DNA from: Guillardia theta CCMP2712
Taxonomy: Eukaryota > Cryptophyceae > Pyrenomonadales > Geminigeraceae
Assembly (NCBI RefSeq): GCF_000315625.1
Contig: NW_005434588.1
Coordinates: 5,925 to 69,924 of the forward strand
Direction: 5' to 3'
Length of the DNA: 64,000 nucleotides
A program made the translations under genes and the position numbers. Positions 1 to 10,767 of this stretch are shown here, in pieces. How positions within the stretch are numbered: the first letter of the stretch is position 1; each line of letters starts with the position of its first letter. Under the pieces are notes generated by a model. It saw only the letters and a list, made by a program, of their open reading frames with translations, did not search any database and was not told where the DNA came from.

Positions 1-756
1 GATAACGGACTGCACCAGCTTTCTTCTCTCACGTCGTTGGAAGCGAAGATGAACGAGATCGCGGAGCTATCTGTGCCGGGTCTCGCAGGGACATGCATGT
101 TTGAGGGCCTGGAGGTGTTGAATCTCAAAGGGAACAAGCTTCTCTCTCTCCCGCAGGAAGTCTTGCACCTGCATCGCCTCAAAGAACTAGACCTCTCTTA
201 CAACCTCATCTGTGAGGCGAAAGATTTCCTCAGCCTGGGGGGCATGCAGCTGGACAAGGTGCTGCTGCAGGGAAACCCGTTGTTCAAGGACAACGCTGAG
301 CTGAGAGCGTTCGAAGATGATCATCAAGGTCTCGTCTCCTTCATTCGGTCGCAAGTTGAGATGCACATGGAGAGACGGTCCTTGACAGATCTCCCTGCCC
401 TCGTCTTGAAGAGCAGAGAGCTGCGACACCTCTTCTTGTCTCACAACCTGCTGCTCAAGTTGCCGGAGACCATGACATCTCTGACTAGTTTGCAAACTCT
501 GCATGTAGACAACAACAGGCTCATCTTGTTGGAGCGATGGATCTCCGAGCTCCAGTCGCTCACGGATGTGAATCTCAGTGTTAACAATCTTCAGACCCTT
601 CCCTCCACCTTCTCAAGTCTGCCGCGTCTTACACTGCTCAATGTCTCCAACAACCACATCTTCTCCCTGCCCAGGTGCTGCGACCTAAACACTCTGATGG
701 GCGATGACGTTTGTTGCAGATTTCATGAGTCAGTCAAGGTCATAACCGGTCGTTAG
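1..756 (+). CDS. Leucine-rich repeat protein, 3' part (partial at window start)
   Basis: Frame 1 is open from base 1 to a stop at 754-756. It encodes successive LRR units with the pattern LxxLxLxxNxLxxLP, for example LEVLNLKGNKLLSLP and LQTLHVDNNRLILLE, so it is the C-terminal half of an LRR protein, a protein-interaction scaffold. Bases 1-592 are the exact reverse complement of 23264-23855 as far as I compared. The copies diverge after base 592: here the LRR continues with further repeats (LPRLTLLNVSNNHIFSLP), while the other copy runs into retroelement sequence. This copy therefore shows the unbroken 3' end of the gene. A donor near 675 could remove the non-LRR tail, so the exact C-terminus is uncertain. 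The partner of the LRR domain cannot be told from sequence. Confidence 0.8.
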   Translation, partial: DNGLHQLSSLTSLEAKMNEIAELSVPGLAGTCMFEGLEVLNLKGNKLLSLPQEVLHLHRLKELDLSYNLICEAKDFLSLGGMQLDKVLLQGNPLFKDNAELRAFEDDHQGLVSFIRSQVEMHMERRSLTDLPALVLKSRELRHLFLSHNLLLKLPETMTSLTSLQTLHVDNNRLILLERWISELQSLTDVNLSVNNLQTLPSTFSSLPRLTLLNVSNNHIFSLPRCCDLNTLMGDDVCCRFHESVKVITGR

Positions 757-1250
757 CTGTTGTACTTGTGAATTCCATTGCTACCTTGCGTATTCCGAGA
801 TACTTGTTGTAGTCGTGTATTCTATGTAAATGATCATGTGTTGCATGCTGAAAGATGATTGCTACTTTTACAACCTCACAGTCTTCAAATGTGCCTGCAC
901 AATCTCACAGCCTTCAGTTGGGATACACACTTGCAACAAGAGCTGTAGCAGCACTTGTAATCACCTGATTGTTGACGAAGCCTGAGGCATCGATGAGAAG
1001 ACCTGTTGAGCAGTGAGATGGGTCGAGAAGAACTAGATGGAGGAGAGGAGCGAGAGGGAGGAGAGGAGCGAGAGGGAGAAGAGGAGCGAGAAAGGTAAGA
1101 GGAGCATGGCTACCTCTAGTCGCCTGCGGTTCGTCTCTTGTTCTGAGGTTGGGACTTATCTCGGTGGATATGTCAAAACTGCTCGAGCATTCATGGTCAA
1201 ACAGCTGGTCAAAACACGTCGGAGCTGACCTGCTGCCCAACGCATCATCC
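757..1250. other. Intergenic spacer between LRR gene and coiled-coil gene
   Basis: No convincing coding sequence. It contains a short run of direct GAGAGGAGCGAGAGG-type repeats near 1037-1095. Small frames here read as low-complexity Glu/Arg and are not credible. The two flanking genes converge on it, so it should hold both 3' ends. Confidence 0.5.
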
Positions 1251-4200
1251 TTACAGAATGTTCCGTTCAAACTGCGAGCAACGCGAGGTGAGAACGAGGA
1301 AACACGAAGCGCTGAGCTGCTCAGACCTCCCGCCAGGTTGCAGAGCATCCTGAAGAAGCGTCAGTGACGGGCCGGAGGGGAGAAGCTTCGAGACCTTGTA
1401 GTTGTGATCGAAGAAGCGACTGCGCGCGTTGAAACTCGACTAAAGACAAGTTACGTCGCTCGCCTCCGCTCTCCTTGTCTCACCCGGATCCTCTCGATGC
1501 TGTCTCGTATGTCTGACAGCTGCTCGTCCAGCTCGACGTCCTCCTGTTACCCACGTGTGAGCTACTTGTGTCGTGGACTTGTCGCTGACTTTGGTTGACA
1601 GGAGGTGATCGTGCTCTCGCTGCCGCAAGATAAGAGTCAGCCGTTGACAGCAGACATGCGAGCAGCACCTGACTGACAGACACTTGCAGCCTCGTGCGGT
1701 CTGCGGACTGAAACCGTGTCAGGCCAGCCCCTCCCTCCACCTGCTCACCATCTGCGTCAAGTTGTTGCGGTCGGTCATCGACATCTCCTCGTCCGGTTTT
1801 CGATTGCCGAGCATGTTGTCGAGGTAAACTGTGTGGTTCGCAATGGCTGAGGAGAACGTCGGTGCTAGCTCCTCTCTCCTGCCTTCACCTCGGTTGCTGC
1901 TGCCGCGGAGGCGCTCAAGCTCCTCCTGCAGCTGTGAGGCGACGATGAAGCGTCAGGAAGATGAAAAAGGGATCGAATTCCATGAGTGAGATGCAAGAGC
2001 TTGAATGCTCACCTTGCATATCTCAGCCTGTTGCATTAAAGTCTTGTTGTCGGCTGATGAGATCTGGACTTGACCATCACATGATTGACGAACAAGACGC
2101 TGAGACTGACCTTGTCCTGCAGCTCGCGGACCTTCCGCTCCTGGTGCTCCTTTAACTATTCTCCCGCAATAAGGAGACGTCAAGTTGCAAGCGATGGAGG
2201 AGGTGAGATAGTCAGTGAACGTTGAAGACAAAAGCAAGGGGACTTGAGAAAGAGGACTCTGAAGATGAAGAGAAGGCGTGGGAAGAGACGGGGAAGGAGG
2301 ACAAGCGAAGAGGAGGAGGTTGGGAGAGGAGCAAGAAGCGGAGGAGAGGACGAGAGAGCATGAAGAGAAGACAAGGCGAGAAGGAGGAGGAGGAGGCAAG
2401 CGAAAGGAGTTACCTCGCGCATCTCGCGACGGATCTTCACTTCTTTTGCTTCATAGAGCTTACAAGCTGCTGCTGTCAGGTGCTCACTCCTCTCCGTCCT
2501 CTCCTCACCTGTCGCAAGAGAGCTGACAAGGGACTTCTTCTCCTCCTCCAGCTCTCGCCGGTGTTTCTGCGCAACAACTCAACAGAGGAGCCAAGGAATG
2601 AGGAAATGCGGAGACGAACCAACGAAAAAGACAAGGAGGAGGAGGAGGAGGAGGAGGAGGAGGAGGTGGTGGTGGTGGTGGTGGTGGGAGAATTCACTTA
2701 CCTCGACAAGTTTTTGCTTCTCAGCCAAAGATTCGTATGACTTGTTGAGCCGATCCATATCACTCTGAAGATAACAAAGATGGTCTTAGTGAGGTAGGGA
2801 ACGGAGAGATTGGAAAGGAAGAGGGAAGGAGTGAATGAATCAACAAGAATATACTTGAAGTTCTCGATTCTTGTCGAGGAAACGATTAAGAGTTTGCTTG
2901 TCAGTCTCTAGTTTGTTATTCTGTCTGAACGTTAGAACACGATGAGCGTGTTCAGATGTCCAACCTTTTCCGATAGAGAATGCAAAATATTCTTCATACC
3001 CTCTATCTCTTTTTTGTTCTGCTCTATCAGCTTTTGGTCCTGATGCGAGATCAACTGCATCCCAATTACAATATTCCTCACCTTGAAGTGGCTTTCCTTG
3101 TAAATGTTTGACATGTTGATGTCTTCTCGCTGTTTCTCACACTGCTCAAAGAAATGACGAACATTCTCGTGCCATCATTTCTTACAAGTTGCTCCAAGTC
3201 GTGCACTTGTTTCTCAAAACCTTCAATCTGCTTTCTAAGAGCGGCGTTTGACGTCTGTTGACGTGTAAGAAGCAGCGCACATGAGAGGAGAGGAGGGAGA
3301 GTGTGTCAAGATATCACCTTCACGCCCATTAGCTCCTCCAGCAAACTTGTTTTCGAATGTTTCTCCATCTTCAAATCTTCAACCTGCAAAAGGGAGGAGA
3401 GGAGCGGAGATAAGAGAGGCGATGAGAGATGGGGGAAAGCGGAGGACAGGAGAGGAAGGGAGAGGAGGAGTGAGGAGGGATGAGGGGAGAAGTAAAGAGA
3501 GGAGGCGAAAGGGGAGAGGAGAGTGAGAAGGGGAGAGGAGGACCATGAGAGTACAGCAATGAGGAGGAGAGGAGGGGGAACCTCTTTGTGTAAGGTCTCG
3601 ACGTGTTGTTGAAGTTGGACTCTCGTGCTCTCATGCTCGTTCTTGTTCGCCTTCATCAACATCAGCTGCTCGTCAGCCCAGATGGAGTCAAACCGTGATA
3701 ATGAGTTGAAGCGACGCGATGCTGTCTCTCAGCATTCTATTCTCCTCCTCCAACTTCCCTTTCGCGGCCTGTGCGAGTCAAGACGAAAGTCAATCGCGTC
3801 AAACCTGTCGACACCGACATGGTTACCTGCATGGCAGCATTTTCTCTTTCATCTTGCTGCTCTCTATCGTCATCTCTTCGCTCTTTCTGTCTGCAATGTT
3901 CTACAGAGTTGCGGCAGTCAGGTGCGCATACACGAGCAGACTTTTGTCAAACCTCGTTGAGCAGGACGACTTGATGCTTCAGCATTGAGTTTTCTTCCTT
4001 CAACTTCTGCAGGTTTGCAATCTGAAAGGCAATCATCTTCGCCGTCATCGATGTCAATATCATCATTCATATCATCATCATCATTATCATCATCATCGTC
4101 GTCGTTGTCGTCGTCGTCGTCATCATCATCATCATCATTTCCTCTTCCCCCTCCTCCTTTCTAATCTTGGGTTGCATCAGCAAAGACTTCACCTCCTCCT

Positions 4201-5238
4201 TCAACGTCGCAACCTCATTCAGAGACTGCAAACGAGTATATGAGACTTGGAAGACGCAGGTGGGTTATTTTGCAGAAGCCCAAGCGAAGGTATGATGGGG
4301 AGGAGTGGGAGAGCACAAGAGGGAACGTACAGCTTCAAGCTTATCCTTGAGGTTTCTTTGAAGATCAGATTCTGTCAGACAAGTCAGGGCTCGTCGAGGT
4401 CAAACAGGCTCATGTACGGCTGTCCTGCAGTTCGAAGAAAGTTTGCTGAGACTGGACCAGACGCTGCTGCATGTCTGACAGCTCCTTCTTCAAGGTCACG
4501 ATCTCCTCGTTTAGAAGCTTTCCTTGCGCCTTCACCCTCACCCGTCATCCCTCCCTCCCTTCTCTCCTCCTCCTCACCTCTGCTTCCTTGAGCTGCTTGA
4601 CGTGCGAGCCCTCATTGGACACAACGAGCATGGCGGCTTCTAGTCGCTCCTGCACGCTCATCAGCTGGCACGAGCTCGCGCATGTGGTCGACCTGGAGCT
4701 CCTTGTTCTTCCTGCGCTCGTTTGCGAGGTCGTCGGAGGAGTGATGGGCCGTCAAACTTGCGGACCTTTTAGACTTTCAACTTCACACCTCCCTCTCTTC
4801 TCGCGCGCACCCGCCAGCTCCCATGGTTCGCCGCAAGTCCTCAAGCTGCCTGTCTCTCATCGCTACCTCTGCTTCTGACTTGGCCTGCAGCAGCGTCAGG
4901 CCTCAAGAGAGCGTCTCACTTCGCACCTTGAGCTCCTCGTAGAGAAAGGAGAACCGGTTCATCTCCCGCTCCTTATCTTTGCTCAGCTGCGTCACGTGTC
5001 ATGTTGAGCATCCGAGCAGGAAGACTCACAGCTTCCACTTGACGCTGGAGGTTTCCCAGGAGAATCTTCGCATGCTCGATGGTAGAAGGTTCCTGCACAG
5101 CTAGAGAAGGAGAAGAAATCTCTATGGGCCTGCAGCGCCAACAGCCATCATACAAGTGAGAATTGGAGCAGTCAAACCTCACCTGAGAAACTCAGGAGGA
5201 ACAGGTTTCAACCCAATAGCTTCCTCCGTTGCTGACAT
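1251..5238 (-). CDS. Multi-exon coiled-coil protein
   Basis: Start ATG at 5236-5238, reading MSATEEAIGLKPVPPEFLR. It splices over a 53-nt GT-AG intron to PIEISSPSLAVQEPSTIEHA and on to ILLGNLQRQVEA. Further short exons toward lower coordinates all look helical and charged: LSKDKEREMNRFSFLYEELK, then one with DDLANERRKNKELQ, then one with NEEIVTLKKELSDMQQRL, then one ending KNILHSLSEKVGHLNTL. Others are KMEKHSKTSLLEELMGVK and, near 1490-1546, ELDEQLSDIRDSIERIR. A plausible last exon ends at the stop 1251-1253. This is a long coiled coil, likely a structural or tethering protein. Introns are Glu/Arg-coding or pyrimidine-rich. Individual exon borders in the middle are not resolved, and I recognise no family. 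Confidence 0.6.
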
Positions 5239-5311
5239 GCTAAACAGTCTTGTTCTTCAAAATCCAAACGATCTAAGCGATAAAAATCAATTCTTCAACA
5301 TCTAGTTTTCA

Positions 5312-5437
5312 TCTCCAGTCCTCCAAGTTTTCTTTGATCTCCAGTCCTCCAAGTTTTCTTTGATCTCCAGTCCTCCAAGTTTTCTTTGATCTCCAGTCCT
5401 CCAAGTTTTCTTTGATCTCCAGTCCTCCAAGTTTTCT
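5312..5437. repeat. 26-bp tandem repeat, about 4.8 copies
   Basis: The unit begins TCTCCAGTCCTCCAAGTTTT and repeats every 26 bases at 5312, 5338, 5364, 5390 and 5416 (last copy partial). Copies look identical, implying recent expansion or homogenisation. It lies just upstream of the coiled-coil gene's start codon (5238), so it could affect that gene's promoter. Apparent reading frames through it (NLEDWRSK repeats) are by-products. Confidence 0.9.
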
Positions 5438-5960
5438 GAACATTCTGTTTTCTTACACTTCTTTTTTGCTGACACACCTCTCTTCACATTTCCTCCCTTT
5501 CTGATTCTTTTCTGTCCTCCCGAGTTCTCAACTTCTCTTGTTCTGATCTCTTCCTGCTCTCCTCCCCTCTTCTTTTTCTGTCCTCTTCTCCTGTCCTCAA
5601 CTCGCTTTTTGTTCTCACTTCTCGCCAACAACCATTATGGCAGTTACTTCCAATACCCCCACCCCCCTCCCACACTTAGAAGACCCCACCTCTTTGTATG
5701 CTTTTTGTCTCGATGCGCACCCACCCCAACAATCTTTACTCAAAAAAGTTATCATAGGAGACTAGTGGTTTTTTTTTACTTTCAACAAACTTGAAGTGGC
5801 TCTATGGCCAACAAACTGAAGGAGAGTGTACAGGAGGAGGAAGGGAAGGGAGGCAGGGGAGGGTGAGGGGGGGAAGGGGAGGCAGGGCGATGCGAAAGGC
5901 GAGGAGGAGAGGAGGAGAGGAGAGCTGAGGGTGAAGAAGGGAGGAAGAAGGGCAGAAGTG
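5438..5960. other. Intergenic region, pyrimidine/purine-skewed
   Basis: No supported gene. The strand is C+T-rich in the first half (5440-5620) and G+A-rich from about 5820 to 5960. This simple-sequence bias makes long but meaningless frames. Confidence 0.5.
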
Positions 5961-6341
5961 GAGAAGTGCTGCATACAAGGTGCTCATCACCGACGCCCAG
6001 CACCGCGTCGCCCACTTCCTCACCTTCAACCTCAACACCGGGGTGCTGCTCCTCCTCACGCAGGCCGTCTACCGCACCCTCGCCGACCCCTACGTCGGGC
6101 TGCTGCTCGTCATGCTCGCCCTCCGGACGTTTTCTACAAGCTGCTCCAGCTCGAGGTTGGGCGCTGGTCCGCCGGCCGCCTCGAGCGCTGCGGCCAGCTC
6201 TGGCTCGAGACCCTCCTCATGGCCTTCGACAACGCCGTCCTCGTCTTCACCCACTACGTCGGGTTCCGATGGTCCTTCCTGTACCCGTTCGACGGGGACG
6301 CTTCGTTCGTCGTTATCTATGTTCAGCTGGTTCGTCTGTAG
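5961..6341 (+). pseudogene. Membrane-protein fragment with a one-base frameshift
   Basis: From an acceptor-like CATACAAG near 5961-5977 the frame reads VLITDAQHRVAHFLTFNLNT, then a hydrophobic stretch (GVLLLLTQAVYRTL and ADPYVGLLLVMLALR) that looks membrane-spanning. At about 6128 the sense moves to another frame, DVFYKLLQLEVGRWS, and continues to VVIYVQLVRL and a stop at 6341. Adding one G in the local GG run would rejoin the two, so this is either a base lost in assembly or a decayed gene. No known family is recognised. The downstream cysteine-rich segment is also broken, which favours decay. Confidence 0.5.
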
Positions 6342-6445
6342 GTTTGTTATTAAAGAATATTGAAAGATCGCGGGGCTGTAAAGGGTTGGGTTGATGCGGC
6401 CTGGGTGGTTGCTTGTTGTGTTGCTGCCGGTCGGATGAATAGCGG

Positions 6446-7530
6446 TTGATTTCAATCACGCAGCTCTCGTGTGTGATGACGATTCATACAGTGTGGAATT
6501 TGAGGTGCCAGATGACAAGTGTGCTTGCGAGGATGGATACTTCAACCCAAATCCCAAATCAGTCGACAAATGTTACAGCTGTATTCTGTACGAGGTCTTC
6601 ACCCCGGACTATTACAACGAACCGCCATACGACAGCATTGTCAACGGTAACAATCACTACGCCCATGTGCCGTGTGACACTGGGCAGTACAGAACCGGAA
6701 GTGGTACAAGGTGGTCAGTAGATGTAGGCGCGAACCGAAGGATCCAGCCTGGTTACGGGCCTGGGGTATGCGTCTCCTGCCCGACCTGCCCAACCGCGTT
6801 CCCGTACCCGGTCGAGTACCGGTCAGGCTGCTCGGGGATTGACGCCGGGACCTGCCAGCCCTGCACCACATGCACACTGTACGACCCCGAGAAGCAATCG
6901 TCCCAGTACCCGCCGGCTGCGGCCAGCTAGACAACCCGGGCACGTGCACCTGGTGCTCGGACAAGGTGCAGCCGCAGCGATGCGGGTCCGCGGAGTGGCT
7001 CAGCGGGTGCGGGGGACATGCCCCGGGGCAGTGCATCGCCTGCAGCTCCGCGACGGGCAAGTTCTGCGCGGAAGGCAAGTCCCAATGAGGTCAGGATAGG
7101 TGGGGGACAACACCCTGTACGCGACCAGCCCAGGGGTGTGCGTGCCCTGCACCGTCGAGATGAAATGGTAGTACCGCCATGACTGAGGGCAAGTTCTTCC
7201 TCGTTCCTCGTTCCGAATTGCCGCCGGCGCGCTACTAATGTCAACTGTGGCAGTGCGGTTCATAAGGAGGCGACGCCAGGCAACCCAACTAGGTTCTGAG
7301 ACAACAATGGTCCTGGTGTGGGTCCACAAGGCCTCGCAGACATGCCGGAGGAGCTTGGCCACTCGCGCGTCTCGTTGTCATACTCCAATGTCTTCCTCAT
7401 CGTCTGGCTTCTGCTCATCATCTTACACCAGGTGTCTTCCTGCATATGTTACATGCGATTTTCTAACTTGAATGCTCAAGTGCATCTCATCAAGATGATT
7501 CCTCCAACAAAGGTGATACTTGTGCAGTGA
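6446..7530 (+). pseudogene. Cysteine-rich extracellular repeat protein, degenerate
   Basis: Frame from 6469 reads CACEDGYFNPNPKSVDKC, CYSCILYEVF, then PGVCVSCPTCPTAF and CQPCTTCTLYDPEKQ. This is the CxxC-rich pattern of large algal surface proteins resembling GCC2/GCC3 or TNFR-type cysteine repeats. A stop at about 6930 ends this frame. The sense resumes in another frame (CGQLDNPGTCTWCSDK, PGQCIACSSATGKFC) until a stop at 7086-7088, and fragments such as SPGVCVPCTVEMKW follow with more stops. A hydrophobic segment (VFLIVWLLLIILHQ, near 7390-7432) may be the old membrane anchor. Several frame breaks indicate a pseudogene. The family assignment rests on cysteine spacing only. Confidence 0.6.
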
Positions 7531-7749
7531 TCTTGTTTCATGATGTTTATGACGAGATCAATTACACGGTAGACCTAGCGCATCATTGTGAAGCATTTGC
7601 AAAGGTTGAATTGTCAAAAAGTATCTTGAATGATTGCTTTACAGGCTCGCCCTTCGGCGTATTTTCCACTGTTCATTCCGAAGAAGCACAAACTCAAAAC
7701 GTTGGAAACAGAAAAGTTTGATACGATCTCGGAATTCTGATTCTTGACA

Positions 7750-9075
7750 TTTGTGAGATGCAGTCCAACAGAAATCAATCAAAAGCAACATAGTTCGTTC
7801 TTTCGTAGGCCATTATCAGACGGATTGATTGCATTCTCCTCTGACAAGGTTTCCTGGTGTTTTCTCTCTGCCATAATATTGCTGATGAAACACAAGGGCA
7901 AGAAATTATTCAAAGATGTACTTCTAAATTCTGCGCTGAGAAAGAAAGGTTTTCATTTCCCTTTCAGTGATCGTCTTGTGAACTGACGAATGTGGTATGG
8001 AAGGCGGTCAGTATGTATTGCCAATTTTGTCAGGTTTTATCTGCAGAGACCATGCGTGTCGAAACGTGAAAGTGTATGCTCAGCTTTTGAGATGCAGAAG
8101 CATCCTGTATCATGTGGATTAGCATCAATCTCCATTGCGTTGAACACTTTGAAGGTGTGTCCCATTTTTACTGTTGAAACGTTCTAAATATATTTCTAAA
8201 CGTGACTTCCCAAATGAATGATAGATTGCAACTTGGAGGGATGCGACGGGGCCGACAGGGCCGACAGATCTCATGTCAGACGCTTTATTTAGGTCGAGTG
8301 ATGATCTCAATGACGATTTTCATGCTGTGACTGAAGAAGAGGTGAGGAAATCTGTCAGCAGCAAATATTTTACGCCGCAATATCACAGGTGAACGGATTT
8401 CTGCTTGATGAAGAAGAAAGGACTAGAGCTGCAAGAAATGGGGTAACTCAGAACCTTTCAATCAATACGTTGAAAGTGAAATTTCAGGTATCCCTTCAAG
8501 ACGTGGGAAACATTTCGAGGAAAGTACCGCATTTGAAGGTCGAAGTCGTGCATGCACATTCAAAACTTACTCTGGTAGACATCCAAAATGTTTAGGAAGA
8601 AATGTGATTGACTTTCCATCCTAGGATGATTTTAGAAGCAGAATACAAGAATGCATGAAAGAGTCGCTGGAAACAGAAAACCATTCGAATATGGTGAAGC
8701 GGCCGGAAAAAGTTATGATCGTGAATTTTAGTCGATCTGCCCTCCAACAGTCTGGATCTGGACATTTCTCGCCGGTAGACATTGAGAAAAGAAAATTACT
8801 TTTCAGACACTGACTTTACAAACAGATCGCATGTTGGCACGAAGCTGAAGACTTGGTCCTGTTGCTCGATACTGCAAGATTCAAATATCCTGGTACTGCT
8901 GTTTTGCAAGGCTTCGATGTCTGTTTAGTGGATTTCAGCCTTTTGGGTCTCAGTCGTAGATTTGTGGAAAGCTTGTGCGACATCGGATAGGCAAGTGCTA
9001 TCTTCCTCGTTGTTTTCTGATACGATAGTCAGCGATAAGACTGATCCGCGTGGGTTCGTGATTCTTTCAAGATAG
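7750..9075 (+). CDS. PCS: Phytochelatin synthase (glutathione gamma-glutamylcysteinyltransferase)
   Basis: Makes metal-binding phytochelatins from glutathione. Exons read SFFRRPLSDGLIAFSSDK, GKKLFKDVLLNSALRK, GMEGGQYVLPILS and AFEMQKHPVSCGLASISIAL. Further exons carry VPHLKVEVVHAHSKLTL and DDFRSRIQECMKESLE, then SRSALQQSGSGHFSP, then EDLVLLLDTARFKYP, and the end is DKTDPRGFVILSR followed by a stop at 9073-9075. The papain-like triad is visible: Cys codon 8113-8115, His codon 8763-8765 (in GHFSP) and Asp codon 8868-8870 (in LLDTARF). The His-to-Asp spacing of 18 residues equals that of plant PCS (His162 to Asp180). Introns include 8775-8825. The protein stops after the catalytic domain, without the Cys-rich C-terminal half of plant enzymes. 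The first exon and the join near 7960-7990 are unresolved. Confidence 0.9.
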
Positions 9076-9330
9076 CATAATATTATCGCTCTCCCTTTTA
9101 GAACACTTCTACCAGTGTTTGGACTCGTCTTGCTCCGTGTTGAGTGGCACGACCAAAAAAGATCAGGGGTGGGGTGGGGGTGGAAATTCATTTATGGGTG
9201 AGGGTGGGGTGGGGTGGTCTTGAGGCACAAGCAAGGACGGCTTGGCGACGAGAGGATCAACAAGTGGAGGAGTCAGGGACGAGGTAGAGCGAACAGTCGA
9301 CTAGAGCGAGGAAGAGTATCTCAAGACACG
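9076..9330. other. Short spacer between PCS and secreted-protein gene
   Basis: Contains a G-rich GGGGTGGGG tract at about 9165-9215 just upstream of the next start codon. This could be promoter-proximal simple sequence. No gene seen. Confidence 0.4.
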
Positions 9331-10363
9331 ATGACTCCAGCACAGAGACTCACACATGCATTCCTCGTCATAGAACTCTGCGCCATCCCGTTTTCCCTTG
9401 CCTCGGGGTCCTCGCGCGTTCCTGAAACGAACTTGCGTCTGAGAGGTGGAAGTGGGACCATGCAATACACCTCTACCCAGCCCAAGCAAACACAAGTAGA
9501 CTCCTTGTTAGAAGGCGAACGGAAGCCGGACCTCAAGAAGACGTCCTCCAGACTTATTCTGGAGGAAATGCAAGTATTCAAGTAAAGAGGGGAGCCGGTG
9601 AGATAACACTCTTTTACAGAACGTGTCGACTGCAGTAAACCAGACCAAGCCGAAATTGCTATATAGGATTGATGGGAAAGATGTGAATCTCTTGCCGTGC
9701 GGAATTCCTTTTGACGCAGCCACATAGGTGACGGAAGAAGAGTACATGGCCCGAGTCTCCTCCGTCGCAAACCGTGTAATTGACCCGTGGATTTCTCAAA
9801 GTGTAAGATGTAGTGCTGCTGGATCTTTTGCTCCCCAACTATGAAGCAGGACAGGGGAGGCTTCAAGGAAGGAGACGTTCTCGTGCCGGATCACTGCTCC
9901 TCCATCCCCGAGGCAGTGGCGAGAGTAAGGTGAGTTTTTCTTTCAACAGACTTTGAATTGATAGGGAGTAAATCGCAGGCATGATGGCACAGTATACATA
10001 AGAAAAGGTTTGGCCAAATCACTACCAGGGATGCAGCTGCTCGCTAACCTTTCAGAAGGAACGTACAAATGGGATGGTGTATTGGTTGTACAGAAGCACA
10101 TGCACTTAAGGGGGGAACCAAATCCAGATGAAGGAGACGGGTAAGACTTGACGTCTCTTGTGTTCTCATATATGATTATTTTACCTTCGGCAGGCAAGGG
10201 AGACCGACTCTCGAAGGTAGGTGGTTGCTGGGTGAAAACAGCTCCGGATCCTTTCAACATGTGAACTGTGAGAATTCTCATATATAGTTCGCATTTTTCA
10301 CCCTCTGAATTTTCAGGTATTGCACGATTTGATCAGAATAAGAAGGGTCCTGTCGAGGGATAG
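9331..10363 (+). CDS. Secreted protein with signal peptide and LRLRGG motif
   Basis: ATG at 9331 starts MTPAQRLTHAFLVIELCAIP, a hydrophobic signal peptide, followed by SSRVPETNLRLRGGSG. The first exon ends LILEEMQ at a donor near 9573. Later exons read NVSTAVNQTKPKLLYRIDGK, VTEEEYMARVSSVANRVIDP, DRGGFKEGDVLVPDHCSS and VYIRKGLAKSLPGMQLLANL. The last two give GRPTLEGRWLLGENSSGSFQ and HVNCIARFDQNKKGPVEG with a stop at 10361-10363. The LRLRGG stretch behind a signal peptide resembles the N-termini of secreted algal proteins. The C-terminal half (GRWLLGENSSGSFQHV) looks like one rung-like unit of a beta-helix or repeat protein, which is weak evidence. Function unknown. The exon joins after GIPFDAAT are less certain. 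Confidence 0.6.
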
Positions 10364-10767
10364 TAGAATAAATGCTTGGGATTGAATGTCATGCTATTGT
10401 GGATTGGACTGATCATCTTTGAAGAAAGGATCAGTACATCTCGAAATGTACTACGAATGATGGAAATGTACTAAAACACAATATACTTTCTTGAGCTGCC
10501 TTTCGTACACTTCTCATTCTAGAAAACAATTCATGTCAGAATGCATTATACAACATGAGTTATCAAAAAATCTGTAGGATCTGATACCTGTTGGTTTGAG
10601 ATGGCATTAGTCTCTTTGTCCACAATGGGAACCTGGCTAAGTCTGCGTTGCATGTTTACGCGGGACATGTTTGCGCTGAATGGCAATCTCCTGGAAGCTT
10701 TGTTGGGAGTGACTGGCTTGTAGGGGCTTCAAATGAAGGTCAGGGTGAAGGACACATTATCACAAGA
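10364..10767. other. Intergenic region
   Basis: AT-richer spacer between two convergent 3' ends. I see no coding exon or structured RNA in it. Confidence 0.5.

Noticed and set aside
5295-5631. NLEDWRSKKTWRTGDQ repeat protein
   Set aside because: Read from the 26-bp noncoding tandem repeat.
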